Origin: Phyllobacterium sp. 628
GTDB taxonomy: Bacteria; Pseudomonadota; Alphaproteobacteria; Rhizobiales; Rhizobiaceae
DNA length: 64,000 nucleotides
Direction of reading: 5' to 3'
Assembly (NCBI RefSeq): GCF_014189505.1
Contig: NZ_CP050301.1
Coordinates: 937,501 to 1,001,500 of the forward strand
This document shows, piece by piece, positions 47,873 through 58,776 of this stretch. Under the pieces are notes generated by a model. It ran no database searches. It saw nothing but the letters and a program-made list of their open reading frames with translations, and was not told where the DNA came from. The stretch's first letter is position 1. The number at the start of each line of letters is the position of its first letter. A program made the position numbers and the translations under genes.

Positions 47873-48720
47873 GCGATCTCATCCAACTGCTGTTGCAACC
47901 TTTCAATTTCGGCTTCATGCAGCAGGCTTTTGTCATCACGCTACTCGTGGCCATCCCCATGGGTCTGCTTTCGCCCTTTTTGGTTCTGAAAGGCTGGTCT
48001 TTGATGGGCGATGCTATTTCCCACGCGGTGTTGCCCGGCGTGGTGCTGGCCTATGTCGCGGGCATTCCGCTTGCCATTGGCGCCTTTGCCGCCGGCATGG
48101 TCTGCGCGCTGGCTACGGGTTTCCTCAAAGAGAACAGCCGCGTCAAAGAAGACACGGTGATGGGCGTCGTATTCTCCGGCATGTTTGGCCTTGGCATCGT
48201 GCTTTACACCAAGATCCAATCCGATGTGCATCTTGACCATATCCTGTTTGGCGACATGCTTGGCGTTGCATGGAGCGATATTGCCGAAACCGGCGCGATT
48301 GCCGCCGTTACCCTCTTGGCGCTCGGTATCTGGCGCAGGGATTTGCTCCTGCATGCTTTCGATCCCCAGCACGCTCAGGCGATCGGCTTGCCGGTGAAGT
48401 TTCTGCACTACGGCCTGCTCTGTATCCTGTCACTGACCATTGTGGGAGCATTGAAGGCAGTCGGGATTATTCTTGCCGTTGCCATGCTGATTGCGCCGGG
48501 ATCCATCGCCTTCCTGCTCACCAACCGGTTTGAGCGCATGCTGCTTGTCTCGGCAGCCGTTGCGGTTGGCACATCACTTGCGGGAATTTACCTCAGCTTC
48601 TTCCTCGACAGCGCGCCTGCGCCAACCATTGTGCTCCTGCTGACGGCGAGCTTCATTGTGGCGTTTCTCTTCTCCAGAAAGCAAACCGCCGCCAGCGCGG
48701 AGGCACAGGCGGCGGAATAA
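47869..48720 (+). CDS. sitD: Manganese/iron ABC transporter permease 2
   Basis: A 283-residue ABC-3 permease paralogous to SitC, with LVLKGWSLMGDAISHAVLPG and LKAVGIILAVAMLIAPGSIAFLL. It overlaps the sitC stop by ATGA and is the last gene of the operon. The C-terminus ends in a short Ala/Glu tail. It meets cgs tail to tail 36 bases later with no clear terminator. Confidence 0.93.
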   Translation: MSDLIQLLLQPFNFGFMQQAFVITLLVAIPMGLLSPFLVLKGWSLMGDAISHAVLPGVVLAYVAGIPLAIGAFAAGMVCALATGFLKENSRVKEDTVMGVVFSGMFGLGIVLYTKIQSDVHLDHILFGDMLGVAWSDIAETGAIAAVTLLALGIWRRDLLLHAFDPQHAQAIGLPVKFLHYGLLCILSLTIVGALKAVGIILAVAMLIAPGSIAFLLTNRFERMLLVSAAVAVGTSLAGIYLSFFLDSAPAPTIVLLLTASFIVAFLFSRKQTAASAEAQAAE

Positions 48721-48756
48721 ATTCTGCAATTCAGTCAGCGGCGAACAGGCCGCTGG

Positions 48757-51700
48757 CTATTTCCCCGGAATGACTTCCACGAGAACGGCGTGCTCGCCCT
48801 TGGTTTCCAGCGGTATGCCCGCTTCGGGTTTGGCCAGCTTCTTACCATTGACGGTGATCTTCTTGCCGCCCTTGGCCGTCGCCGGCTTGACCTCGACCGT
48901 ATAGAGCGCTTTGCCGTTGCGCAGGACGAAACTGAAGCCATCCTTCCACGCTGTCGGTAATGCCGGATCGACAAACAGCTTGTCACCCTGACGGCTGATA
49001 CCAAGAATGCCTTCCGTCGCTACCCGGTAGAGCCAGCCTGCCGAGCCTGTATACCAGGTCCAGCCGCCGCGTCCGCGCATCGGATCGACGGAATAAACGT
49101 CCGCCGCCACGACATAGGGTTCGACACGGTAGGCTTCTGCACTGTCCGCATCCAGCGAATGGTTCACCGGATTGAGCTTGCTGAACCAGCGATAGGCCTC
49201 GTCCGCATCACCCAGCTTGGTCATTGCAAGCACGGCCCACGTCGCCGCGTGCGTATACTGACCGCCATTCTCGCGCACACCCGGTGGATAGCCCTTGATA
49301 TAACCGGGCTCATGCCGTGTCTTATTGAACGGCGGTGTGAACAGCTTGATGACATCAACTTCGTCATCGACAAGATGCGTTGCAACCGACTTCATCGCCT
49401 GCTTGGCGCGGTCAGGATCACCATAACCGGAAAGAACGCTCCACGACTGGGCAATGGAGTCGATCCGGCACTCGTCGCTGGTCTTTGAACCAAGCGGCGA
49501 ACCGTCATCGTAATAGCCGCGACGATACCATTCGCCGTCCCAGCCATTGGTTTCCAGCGCCGCCTTGACGCTTTCGATATGCGCCTCCCAGCGCTTGATA
49601 CGGTCCGTATCCTTGCGCTGACGGGCAATCGGCAGGATATCGCGCAGCGTGCTGATCAGGAACCAGCCCAGCCAGACGCTTTCGCCTTTGCCGTCTTCGC
49701 CGACACGGTTCATACCGTCGTTCCAGTCACCCGTCAGGATGAGGGGCAGACCATTGGCGCCGGTACGGACAATTGCCAGATCAAGCGCCCGGGCAGCGTG
49801 CTCATAGACGCTGACGATCTCGGTGGAAATCGTCGGCTGGTAGAAGGCATCATGCTCGCCATTCTCCAGAGCCTTGCCTTCGATGAAGGCGATTTCCTCA
49901 TCAAGAACGCTCATGTCACCGGTCACGGACGTGTAGTGGGCAATGGCATAGCCAAGCCAGACCACATCATCGGAGATCATGGTGCGCACACCGGCGCCTG
50001 ATGTTGGCAGCCACCAATGCTGAACATCGCCTTCCTTGAACTGGCGGGCGGAGACATTGAGGATCTGGTGACGGGCCAATGTCGGATCGAGCAGCAGCAT
50101 GGACAGCGTGTCCTGCAACTGGTCGCGGAAACCGAAAGCGCCGCTGGCCTGATAGAAGGCCGTGCGTGCCCAGATACGGCAGGCAAGGCTTTGATAGGGC
50201 AGCCAGCGATTGACCATGACATCGAATGCATCATCCGGCGTATTGACCTGCAGGCCGTCGAGGAAACCTGTCCAGATCGCCTTGGACGCTGCAAGCGTGG
50301 TCTCGAAAGGCACTTTTGCCTGTTCGGCAAGCACACGGCGCGCTTCGGGAGCACCCACAGTGTCGCCGATGTAGAACAGGATTTCCTTGGTTTCGCCCGC
50401 TGCAATTTCCACATCGACAGCCAGTGCCGCACAGGGATCGCCACCCGCTTCCACAACGTTCGACAGGGTCTTGGCCTGCAGCACTGCAGCCGGTTGATCA
50501 ACCGAACCAAGCGAACCGAAGAACTCGGCCCGGTCTGATGTTACGGATTGCGGCTTGATGCTGGATGCAAAGAATGCCACGTGATCGCGCCGGTCCGTAC
50601 CATAGGGATTGCGGGCAAACAGCGCGCCGCTTTCCGTATCGTGCGATGGCACAATGAACGGTGCTGTCTTGGCGCGCGCATTGCCAAGCAGCCACTCGAC
50701 GAAGCCGTAGACGCGCAACTTTTTCGCGGTCCCGCCATTGTTGGTGATCTTCAGGCTGGAAACACGCACCGGCAGTTCAGCGTCGATTGTGTGCGTGAGC
50801 TCAAGACCAACATTGCCGTGACGCGACAGGAATGTCGAATATCCCTGCCCATGGTGCGTTTCGTACTGCACGGATGGATCGCGCAACACCGATGCCGTGG
50901 GCGAGAAGGCCGTTCCCTTGTCGAGATCGACCACATAGATCGCTTCGCCGGAACGGTTGATCACAGGGTCATTCGACCATTGTGTCAGCTGATAGTCGCG
51001 GCTGTTGCTCGACCAGGTAAAGCCTGCACCTTCCGCTGACACGTGGAAACCGAAGCCGGAATTGGAGATCACGTTGATCCATGGCTGCGGTGTGGTCGTA
51101 CGGTCGGCGAGCCGGATGACATATTCGCCTGATTTCAGATCGAAACCGCCATAACCGTTCCAGAAGGCAAGATCGTCGCCGCTGATTTTCTGGCGGCGCT
51201 TGCTCACCAGCTGGCTTGGCGCCGGTGCGGCGATACGGGTGTCTTCCATGCCGCTATCGCCCGCGGCGAGTGCTTTGCCCGAGCTTGCAACAGCAACGGG
51301 TGCCAGATCGGCGCTTAAGTCTTCCATGCGCTTTAGCTGTTCGGCCAAAGTACCGTTCTGCGCATGCATGACGATACGGGCGGAAGCGAGCAGGGTATTG
51401 TAGCTCGCATCGCTCATCTGGTCTTTGCGCACGGTGAAGATATGGACACGCGGTCCATACTGACCGCCACGGTTGCGGCTGTTTTCACAGATCGCTTCAA
51501 GGCCGCGCTGGAAATCCTGCGCGTAGGAGAAGGAACGCTCGTTGATGACAACAACGTCAACCACCAGCCCCTTCGCCCGCCAGTATTCCTGTGCTTTCAA
51601 GACGTTCTTCAGCGTCTCCATGTCAGCTTCATCATCGATGCGCAGGGCGAGGATGGGGAAGTCGCCGGAGATGGACATCGGCCAAAGATCGGACTGGCTG

Positions 51701-54700
51701 CCAAGGCCGGATGCAATGCTGTCAGCTGGCATGCGCAAGGCTTTATCAGGATAAATCAGGCTGGTTGCCACGCGCTGGAATTCCGCAGCTTCATCCGGAT
51801 TGATCTCGATATGGTGCAGACGCACCTGCGAGCTTGTCCATGACAGCGAGAATTCGCGGGCGAAACAATCCGGATGACGGAAACGTCCAACCACCTCCTG
51901 CAACTCATGCCGGTCCGGACCAACAAGCGTCCAGAACACCAGCGTTACCCGCTTGTGGGCAGGCACGCGCACACGGCACCGCAGCGATGCGATGGGGTCG
52001 AGCACAAATCCGTGGCTGCCGCTGAGCGTCACACCCTCATCGAACGCGACCGGATTGCGCAGGCTCCGGCCGCGGCCGATAAAGGCCCGCCGGTCGGTTT
52101 CCGCCTGGATTTCACGCATTGCGCCGGAACCGTCCGTCACCACATGGGCAACGTGAATGTCAGGCTCGCCGCTGGCACGTTTGCGGCGTGTGGCGTAAAT
52201 GGCATCGCCGCGAGAATCGATCTCGGTTTCAACGAACATCTTGGCAAATGCCGGATGTGCAGTATCCGTGTCATCAGCCGTCAGCACCAGTTCCGCATAG
52301 GACGTCACCTCTATGATGCGGTCCTTGGTGCCGGTATTGGTGATGATGATCCGGCGGCCTTCACCGTCGGAATCCGATGCCACGATGGTCTCCACCGTTG
52401 TCTGGATCGTGCCGTTTTCCTTGACGAACTCGGCCTTGTAGTCGGCAAAAATCGTGGTGCTCTTCTCGCCTGCTACGCGGACGGGATCGCCGGTTGCCGA
52501 CCACCATTCGCCGCTGTCGAGATCGCGCAGGAACAGGAATGTACCATAACCGCTTTCCAGCGGATCGGGCTGGAAGCGCGTGATGGCAAGGCCGTTCCAG
52601 CGGCTGTAGCCGCCGCCATTGGCGGTGACCATGACCGAGTAATGGCCATTCGACATGATCTGCGTGGCGCGCGGCGCGCTCAGCGGATTCTTGATGAAAC
52701 GGATGGATGCGGTTTCTTCGCCGCTTTCCACTGCCTTGCGCATCGGATTGTCGGCCTTGGCCTGCAAGACAGGAATTTCGCGCGGCGCCTTTTCCTGCAG
52801 CAGCAGTTCTGCCGCTTCGATCACCGGATCGGAGTGGAAGCGGTCACGCATGCGGCCTTCGAATACCACATTGTTCACCGCCACAATCGACATGCCGTGA
52901 TGGTGCGCCATGTAGTTGCGCACGATGGCATATTCCTCGTCCTCGCGAACACGCGAGCGGGTGAAATCGACAGCATCATAGAAACCGTACTGACCGAGCG
53001 CACCCATTTCGCGCAGGCGGCGCAGGTTCGCCACGGCTTCCGCCGGGCGATACTGGCTGGCCATGATGCTGGCATAGGGCGCAACCACGTAGTTCTTCGA
53101 CAGGCCGCGTTTCAGGCCCAGGGTCGGTACACCAAAGTTGGTGTACTGGTAGTTCATCTCAGGATCGCGGGCATTGTACGCTGCTTCCGAAATGCCCCAT
53201 GGCAGACCTTTGGATTCGCCATATTCGATTTGGCGCTGAACAATCAGCTTGTTGGTCTGGTCGAGCATGGAGCCCAATGGTTCGATCATGACCAGTGGCG
53301 GCATGAGATATTCGAACATCGAACCGGACCAGGAGATCAGCGCACCGCGCCAGCCAACCGGCACCAGAAGGCGGCCAAGACGGAACCAGTGATCAACCGG
53401 AATGTCGCCCTTGGCGATGGCAAACAGACTGGCAAGGCGGGCTTCGGAAGCCAGAAGATCATAGCAGCTGGCGTCAAGCTCATTGGTATCAACGCGGAAA
53501 CCGATCGACAGCAGACGGCGTTCCTTGCGTTCAAGGAAGGTGAAGTCCGTATCGAAGGCCAGCTGCCGCGCGCGGGTTGCCAGCGAAACCAGCCGTTCGC
53601 GCAAACTGTCGGTACCATCGTGCGAGCCAATGGCATCGTCCGTGTGGGCCTGACAGGTCTTGACCAGAAGCAGCGCCCATTCATTGGCACTGGTGCTGAG
53701 CGGCGTTTCAATCTCGCCATGCAGTTCCTCGGTAAGGCGCTGGATGTCGCTGGCAAACAGCGAAAGATTGATGGTGCGCAGTGATGCGGTTTCCGGCTCT
53801 TCCTTGATCGTCGTGATAGCGCGGCGGAAGTTTGCCACACGCTCGTCAAGACGGCGCCGCAGTGGCCGCAGCACGCGGCGTTCATCCGGAATATCGTTGA
53901 TTGCCTCTTCGAGAATATCGCTGACATCGAGAATGCCATCGAGATCGCTTTGGAGATAGACGGATGGTGCTTCCGCCCATTTTTCCAACGCAGAAGAAAG
54001 CGCAACAAGGTGACCGGCGAGATTGCCGCTATCCACCGACGAGACGTAAAGCGGCAGCAGGGGCCGCAGCGTGGTTGTCTCGTACCAGTTGTAGAGATGG
54101 CCGCGATACTTCTCCATCTTTTCCAGCGTGGTCAGCGTATCGTCGATACGTGTCAGCGTCTCCTTGAAACCGATCCAGCCGAAATCGCGCGCAGCGACGG
54201 CCGACAGCAGATACATGCCGATATTGGTCGGCGATGTGCGGGTCGCGATAACAGGATGCGGATCTTCCTGAAAATTGTCAGGCGGAATGAAGTTTTGTTC
54301 CTTGGTGACAAATGTATCGTAGTAGTGCCAGGTGCGGCGGGCGAACCGGCGCAGTTCGCTCTTGTCGGAAGAACGGACATTCAGATCATCCAGCGGTTTG
54401 GCTGAACGGCTGACCAGCCACGCAATGACCGGCGAGAAGAACCAGATCAGCGCAAAAGGCACAGCGAGGAACCACGCGCGGCTGTGCGTGAGCAGCGGCA
54501 AGCCGATAGCCACGGCTGCCACAAGGATCGCTGGCCACATCAGGCGGGTGTAATATTGCAGCGTATCCGGCGAACTGGTCTTGGCCTGTGCCGCAGCGCG
54601 CCATTCCAGAAGGTTCTTGCGCGAGATGAAGACACGGTAAAGCGTGCGGGCAATGGCATCGGCCATCAGGCAGGCCATGTTGGCGATGAAGGTAATACGC

Positions 54701-57363
54701 AGGGCAATATCGGCAGCACCGGAGAAAATATCGGTGAGGATCGCCTGGAAATGCCCCTTGAGCGACAGGTTCATATCTGTCGGCACAAGATTGGTGAACA
54801 GGATCATCGTCGGCACGATGAACATGCTGAAAATCATGAAGAACTGCCAGAGTGCAGCCACACCCGGCGGCAGCAATGTCCAGCCGGCAATTGATGCAAT
54901 GATCCAGAAGACCGGTGTCAGCGAACGGCGCAGATTGTCCGTCATCTTCCAGCGCGTAACCGCTGTCACACCCGGCTTGGTGCTGAAAAGATAAGGCAGC
55001 AACTGCCAGTCGCCGCGTGTCCAGCGATGATGGCGGGAAATATCGACATTGTAGCCTGTCGGATAATCTTCGACCACTTCAACGTCGCTGACCAGTGCGC
55101 TGCGGGCGTAACCGCCTTCAAGCAGATCATGGCTGAGAACGGTGTTCTCGGCGATTTTGCCATCAAGCGCCGCTTCGAAGAAATCGATATCGTAAAGGCC
55201 CTTGCCCGTGAATGTACCTTCACCCAGTACGTCCTGATAGACGTCGGAAACGGCGAAGACATAGGGATCGATACCGCGGTTGACCGAGAAGACGCGCTGC
55301 AGGAACGAGGCATCATCACCGGTTGTCAGCGATGGGGTCACACGCGGCTGCAGGATGGCGTAACCACTGGTCACGCGGCCCGACTTTTCCGTGTAGATCG
55401 GCCGGTTGAGCGGATGGCTGAGCTTGCCAGCCAGACGGTTGACCGAATCCGGCGTCAGGCGCGTATCGGAATCGAGCGTCATGACGAACTTGATATCGGC
55501 CGGCACTTCCTCATTGCTGGGGAAATAGGTCGTATCTTTATCGCCGCGCAGCAGCATGTTGAGCTCATGCAGCTTGCCGCGCTTGCGTTCCCAGCCCATC
55601 CAGCGGCCTTCCTGTGCGTTGTACAGGCGCTTGCGGTGCAGGAGGAAGAAGCGTGGATTACCACCTTGCGTATAATGCTGGTTGAGGGCTGTCACCTTCT
55701 CGCGGGCATAGTCGAGGATATCCAGATCATTATCGGTCTGCTCGACCTTGCTGTCAGCCCAGTCAGTGAGCAGCGCGAAGTAAATTTCGCCGCGCGGATT
55801 GGTCAGGTAATGCACTTCAAGATTGCGGATATGCTCGTCAACGGAGTCGTGCGAGGTGATCAGCGTCGGCACGGCGACAAGAGTCTTTGCCTCAACCGGC
55901 AGGCCGTTCTTATATTCAAAGCCGATCAGCCGTGTTGGCGGCATGAACATCGGAATGATCCAATTGACGAAACCATTGGCGGTTTCCATCGTCGGGAAAA
56001 CGGCGAGAACCGTCAGCAGCAGCACTGTGTCACTCGGCAGGCCATAACGGCGCAGCCAGTAGTGAATCAGGAACAGGATACCGATTGATATGACGGATGC
56101 GGGAATCCACAGACCGGCAAGGCCGAGCATTTTGTAGAACCGCACCCAGCGCTGCAGAACAGTGGGTGTCGACCCACATGTATTCTCGAGTTCTTCACGG
56201 CCATCGCCGGCAAGATAATAACCGACATCGCGTTTGCGCTGTACGGTTACGCTCTTCTCGTCACCTTTGGTCTCGGCACTGTGGTGTGCAAGATCCAATG
56301 CAGCCTGCGTAATATCCTGCTCGCTCTTGCCCGAGCGACGGGCGATCTTTTCAATCGCCACGCGGTAGGCATTGCGGGAATGGAAATCGAGCGCATCGAA
56401 GTTTGAATGTTCGCGCAGCACCGCATCGACACCGCTGACTGTCTCGAACCAGGTAATCCAGTCGACGTCGTCAATAGCCTTCAGGCTGCGGATCAAGTTG
56501 CCCATGGTCACGCCGCCGGTGGACTGGCGCGTATGTTCCTGGATGATCGCATCTTCGGCATCGCTGCCATTCTTTTCCAGCTCTTCCTCAAGCCAGGCAA
56601 CTGCAGCACCGGAATGCATTGCGCCGCCACGCAGGCGATAGAGCAGGTGTGTAGCAAAGGTGCTGTCACGGGCTGCCGTCGTATACTGCGCCAGAAGCTG
56701 CGGCAGCGTTTCTTTGTCGGCATTCAGTGTGATTTCGTCAGCCACGCTGTTGGCATAGGCCCGCATGCGGCGGGCACGCTCAACCCGCAACGACAGGCGG
56801 CGGGCATTTTCGATCAGGATGAAGCGGACTGCGGAGGGCAGGGCCCACAACTCACCGATATGCAGAGGCGCGACGGTCTGGAAGCCCTCGACCATGGCCG
56901 TCAGGCTGCTCAGGGAGAACTGGCTATCCGTATGGGCGGCATAGAGCCATGCCAAAGCCATGACGCGCGGGATTTCCGGCCGGTTGGTGAGCGGCGGCAA
57001 TTGGCGGAAGAACTTCTTCGGCAGATCACGCTCGACCTGCTGGATGTTCTGATCAACGAGGTAATAGTTGTCCAGCAGCCATTGGGCCGCTGGTGTTATC
57101 GTTTCACCCTTGCGTGCAGCCGCGTCAGATGAACGATAGGAATGCAGGATCAGCTTGGCGTTCTCGACCGTCCGCTGTTCGAACACCATGGGCTCGTAGT
57201 CGGGCAGGCGGACATCCTCGCCGCGCGCAACACGTGCACCCAGCTCGCGCAGGTCATCGGTGGATTTGTAGTGAGCTCTGATAGGATTGGGTTGGACCGA
57301 AAAAATCTGACCAACGGCGTTCTTCTGTGGTGTGAAAGATTTTAAAAAAGACAGTAGGGCCAT
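48757..57363 (-). CDS. cgs: Cyclic beta-1,2-glucan synthase
   Basis: A 2868-residue inner-membrane enzyme, matching the length of Brucella Cgs and close to Agrobacterium ChvB/Rhizobium NdvB. It initiates, elongates and cyclises periplasmic beta-1,2-glucan from UDP-glucose. Hydrophobic spans occur near residues 412-475 and 820-1000. The GT84 domain between them has TLDSDTRLTPDSV and the RWTRGDWQLLPYLF motif. The C-terminal third contains GH94-type phosphorylase-like modules (GYGGFDLKSGEYVIRL near 2070; GDWNDGMNRVGEDGKGESVW with catalytic Asp near 2550) that control chain length. The gene is monocistronic. Its glucans matter for osmotic adaptation and host interaction in relatives. Confidence 0.97.
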   Translation of the reverse strand: MALLSFLKSFTPQKNAVGQIFSVQPNPIRAHYKSTDDLRELGARVARGEDVRLPDYEPMVFEQRTVENAKLILHSYRSSDAAARKGETITPAAQWLLDNYYLVDQNIQQVERDLPKKFFRQLPPLTNRPEIPRVMALAWLYAAHTDSQFSLSSLTAMVEGFQTVAPLHIGELWALPSAVRFILIENARRLSLRVERARRMRAYANSVADEITLNADKETLPQLLAQYTTAARDSTFATHLLYRLRGGAMHSGAAVAWLEEELEKNGSDAEDAIIQEHTRQSTGGVTMGNLIRSLKAIDDVDWITWFETVSGVDAVLREHSNFDALDFHSRNAYRVAIEKIARRSGKSEQDITQAALDLAHHSAETKGDEKSVTVQRKRDVGYYLAGDGREELENTCGSTPTVLQRWVRFYKMLGLAGLWIPASVISIGILFLIHYWLRRYGLPSDTVLLLTVLAVFPTMETANGFVNWIIPMFMPPTRLIGFEYKNGLPVEAKTLVAVPTLITSHDSVDEHIRNLEVHYLTNPRGEIYFALLTDWADSKVEQTDNDLDILDYAREKVTALNQHYTQGGNPRFFLLHRKRLYNAQEGRWMGWERKRGKLHELNMLLRGDKDTTYFPSNEEVPADIKFVMTLDSDTRLTPDSVNRLAGKLSHPLNRPIYTEKSGRVTSGYAILQPRVTPSLTTGDDASFLQRVFSVNRGIDPYVFAVSDVYQDVLGEGTFTGKGLYDIDFFEAALDGKIAENTVLSHDLLEGGYARSALVSDVEVVEDYPTGYNVDISRHHRWTRGDWQLLPYLFSTKPGVTAVTRWKMTDNLRRSLTPVFWIIASIAGWTLLPPGVAALWQFFMIFSMFIVPTMILFTNLVPTDMNLSLKGHFQAILTDIFSGAADIALRITFIANMACLMADAIARTLYRVFISRKNLLEWRAAAQAKTSSPDTLQYYTRLMWPAILVAAVAIGLPLLTHSRAWFLAVPFALIWFFSPVIAWLVSRSAKPLDDLNVRSSDKSELRRFARRTWHYYDTFVTKEQNFIPPDNFQEDPHPVIATRTSPTNIGMYLLSAVAARDFGWIGFKETLTRIDDTLTTLEKMEKYRGHLYNWYETTTLRPLLPLYVSSVDSGNLAGHLVALSSALEKWAEAPSVYLQSDLDGILDVSDILEEAINDIPDERRVLRPLRRRLDERVANFRRAITTIKEEPETASLRTINLSLFASDIQRLTEELHGEIETPLSTSANEWALLLVKTCQAHTDDAIGSHDGTDSLRERLVSLATRARQLAFDTDFTFLERKERRLLSIGFRVDTNELDASCYDLLASEARLASLFAIAKGDIPVDHWFRLGRLLVPVGWRGALISWSGSMFEYLMPPLVMIEPLGSMLDQTNKLIVQRQIEYGESKGLPWGISEAAYNARDPEMNYQYTNFGVPTLGLKRGLSKNYVVAPYASIMASQYRPAEAVANLRRLREMGALGQYGFYDAVDFTRSRVREDEEYAIVRNYMAHHHGMSIVAVNNVVFEGRMRDRFHSDPVIEAAELLLQEKAPREIPVLQAKADNPMRKAVESGEETASIRFIKNPLSAPRATQIMSNGHYSVMVTANGGGYSRWNGLAITRFQPDPLESGYGTFLFLRDLDSGEWWSATGDPVRVAGEKSTTIFADYKAEFVKENGTIQTTVETIVASDSDGEGRRIIITNTGTKDRIIEVTSYAELVLTADDTDTAHPAFAKMFVETEIDSRGDAIYATRRKRASGEPDIHVAHVVTDGSGAMREIQAETDRRAFIGRGRSLRNPVAFDEGVTLSGSHGFVLDPIASLRCRVRVPAHKRVTLVFWTLVGPDRHELQEVVGRFRHPDCFAREFSLSWTSSQVRLHHIEINPDEAAEFQRVATSLIYPDKALRMPADSIASGLGSQSDLWPMSISGDFPILALRIDDEADMETLKNVLKAQEYWRAKGLVVDVVVINERSFSYAQDFQRGLEAICENSRNRGGQYGPRVHIFTVRKDQMSDASYNTLLASARIVMHAQNGTLAEQLKRMEDLSADLAPVAVASSGKALAAGDSGMEDTRIAAPAPSQLVSKRRQKISGDDLAFWNGYGGFDLKSGEYVIRLADRTTTPQPWINVISNSGFGFHVSAEGAGFTWSSNSRDYQLTQWSNDPVINRSGEAIYVVDLDKGTAFSPTASVLRDPSVQYETHHGQGYSTFLSRHGNVGLELTHTIDAELPVRVSSLKITNNGGTAKKLRVYGFVEWLLGNARAKTAPFIVPSHDTESGALFARNPYGTDRRDHVAFFASSIKPQSVTSDRAEFFGSLGSVDQPAAVLQAKTLSNVVEAGGDPCAALAVDVEIAAGETKEILFYIGDTVGAPEARRVLAEQAKVPFETTLAASKAIWTGFLDGLQVNTPDDAFDVMVNRWLPYQSLACRIWARTAFYQASGAFGFRDQLQDTLSMLLLDPTLARHQILNVSARQFKEGDVQHWWLPTSGAGVRTMISDDVVWLGYAIAHYTSVTGDMSVLDEEIAFIEGKALENGEHDAFYQPTISTEIVSVYEHAARALDLAIVRTGANGLPLILTGDWNDGMNRVGEDGKGESVWLGWFLISTLRDILPIARQRKDTDRIKRWEAHIESVKAALETNGWDGEWYRRGYYDDGSPLGSKTSDECRIDSIAQSWSVLSGYGDPDRAKQAMKSVATHLVDDEVDVIKLFTPPFNKTRHEPGYIKGYPPGVRENGGQYTHAATWAVLAMTKLGDADEAYRWFSKLNPVNHSLDADSAEAYRVEPYVVAADVYSVDPMRGRGGWTWYTGSAGWLYRVATEGILGISRQGDKLFVDPALPTAWKDGFSFVLRNGKALYTVEVKPATAKGGKKITVNGKKLAKPEAGIPLETKGEHAVLVEVIPGK

Positions 57364-57679
57364 TTGCCTTCGTTTCGGTTGTGAAGAAAAAATCTTCAGG
57401 GCTGCAACACAGGACGATAATAACGGGTCGATCGACCCGTGGAGAAGTTTACGATCTAATCGGGCAGGATCAACTAAGCTACCTTCACTTTTGTCTTGCC
57501 AATCAGTTTTGATGAAAATGAGTCAAATTTCCATTTGTTTATCTTAAGCAATTCGTAGCAGCCTGCACAGGGGCTCATACAGCAAACTCTATTGTTGCCC
57601 GATACTCCGAACCTGACATGCTTTGTGAACAGACTGTTTACGATTCAGTAAACAGGGTCATGACAGCGCAAAAATGCAA
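57364..57679. other. Intergenic region upstream of cgs with 18-bp palindrome
   Basis: No gene is seen here. A perfect palindrome ACGGGTCGATCGACCCGT lies at 57423-57440, about 60-80 bases before the cgs start and so inside its likely 5' leader or promoter. It could be an operator or form an mRNA hairpin. AT-rich stretches at 57520-57560 could carry the cgs promoter, but no clear hexamers are fixed. Confidence 0.6.
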
Positions 57680-57708
57680 AAAGCCGGAATTCGCTGAATT
57701 CCGGCTTT
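57680..57708 (-). terminator. Terminator of the sulfate transport operon
   Basis: AAAGCCGGAATTC (57680-57692), loop of three bases, and the exact inverse at 57696-57708, flanked by A-rich sequence on the left that becomes a T-tract on the minus strand. It lies just past the cysA stop. Confidence 0.85.
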
Positions 57709-57727
57709 ATTTGTGATGATATGGGCA

Positions 57728-58765
57728 TCAATCCTTCAGGAAAACCCGCCAGTGCTTGGGTCTGAAAGCGATACGGCTCTTTTCCGTTGCTGGATGATCG
57801 GCCGGGATCTCGATTTCGATACGTTCTGCCGCACCGCCAATTTCAAGCTCGACCCGGCGTGTTGCACCGACGCGGCGGCTGGCAATAACGGTTCCGGCAA
57901 TACAGCCGCCGCAACCCTCGACCAGTTCAACGTCATGCGGGCGGAAATAAAGCGCTCCGTTGCCGTTCGGTCCGTCGCTTTTCAGGCCAAGTGTGCGATC
58001 AGCCAACCATATTTCACCATTTTCAACACGAACCTCAAGCGAACTTGATTCGCCAATGAAGCCATAGACGAAAGGTGAATTTGGCGTGTCATAAACCTGA
58101 TCCGGCGTGCCAATCTGCTCGATCTTGCCCTGGCTCATGACGACAACGCGGTCTGCAAGTTCCAGCGCTTCATCCTGGTCGTGGGTCACAAAGACTGTCG
58201 TGTGCCTGGTCTTGTCGTGGATTTCACGCAGCCAGCGCCGCAACTCCTTGCGCACCTTGGCATCAAGCGCGCCAAACGGTTCGTCGAGCAGCAGAACACG
58301 CGGTTCGATTGCCATGGCGCGGGCGAGTGCCACACGCTGGCGCTGACCGCCGGAAAGCTGGGCCGGATAGCGCTTTTCCAGCCCGCCGAGCTGGACGAAA
58401 TCGAGCAGTTCAGAAGACCGGCGGCGGATTTCCTCCTTGGCCGGGCGATTGGCGGCAGGCCGCACTTTCAAACCGAACCCGACATTGTCGATAACGGTCA
58501 TATGGCGGAACAGCGCATAGTGCTGAAACACGAAACCAACATTGCGCTCCTGCACCGATTTCAGCGATGCATCTTCGTCGCCGAAAAACACTTTGCCTTC
58601 GGTCGGTGTTTCCAGGCCGGCAATCAGCCGAAGCAGCGTTGTCTTGCCAGACCCGGAAGGGCCGAGCAGGGCAATCAATTCACCCGAATTGATGTCGAGC
58701 GACACGTCGTGCAACGCCGGGAAGCGATCGAATTCCTTGCGTACACCACTTACGCGAACGTCCAT
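57728..58765 (-). CDS. cysA: Sulfate/thiosulfate ABC transporter ATPase
   Basis: A 345-residue CysA-type ATPase. Walker A is [13 protein letters not shown] (about 36-48), the signature [14 protein letters not shown], Walker [16 protein letters not shown], the H-loop FVTHDQDEA, and a C-terminal TOBE-like domain (FRPHDVELV). ATG 58765 was chosen; the frame extends another 91 codons upstream into cysW but those look like shadow coding. It is the last gene of the sbp-cysT-cysW-cysA operon. Confidence 0.94.
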   Translation of the reverse strand: MDVRVSGVRKEFDRFPALHDVSLDINSGELIALLGPSGSGKTTLLRLIAGLETPTEGKVFFGDEDASLKSVQERNVGFVFQHYALFRHMTVIDNVGFGLKVRPAANRPAKEEIRRRSSELLDFVQLGGLEKRYPAQLSGGQRQRVALARAMAIEPRVLLLDEPFGALDAKVRKELRRWLREIHDKTRHTTVFVTHDQDEALELADRVVVMSQGKIEQIGTPDQVYDTPNSPFVYGFIGESSSLEVRVENGEIWLADRTLGLKSDGPNGNGALYFRPHDVELVEGCGGCIAGTVIASRRVGATRRVELEIGGAAERIEIEIPADHPATEKSRIAFRPKHWRVFLKD

Positions 58766-58776
58766 TGTATATCCTC

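Noticed and set aside
51874..53784. 636-residue open frame on the plus strand opposite cgs
   Set aside because: It is antisense to an unmistakable cyclic glucan synthase. Its sequence is rich in His, Gly and Arg with no domain, as expected for a shadow of GC-rich coding DNA.
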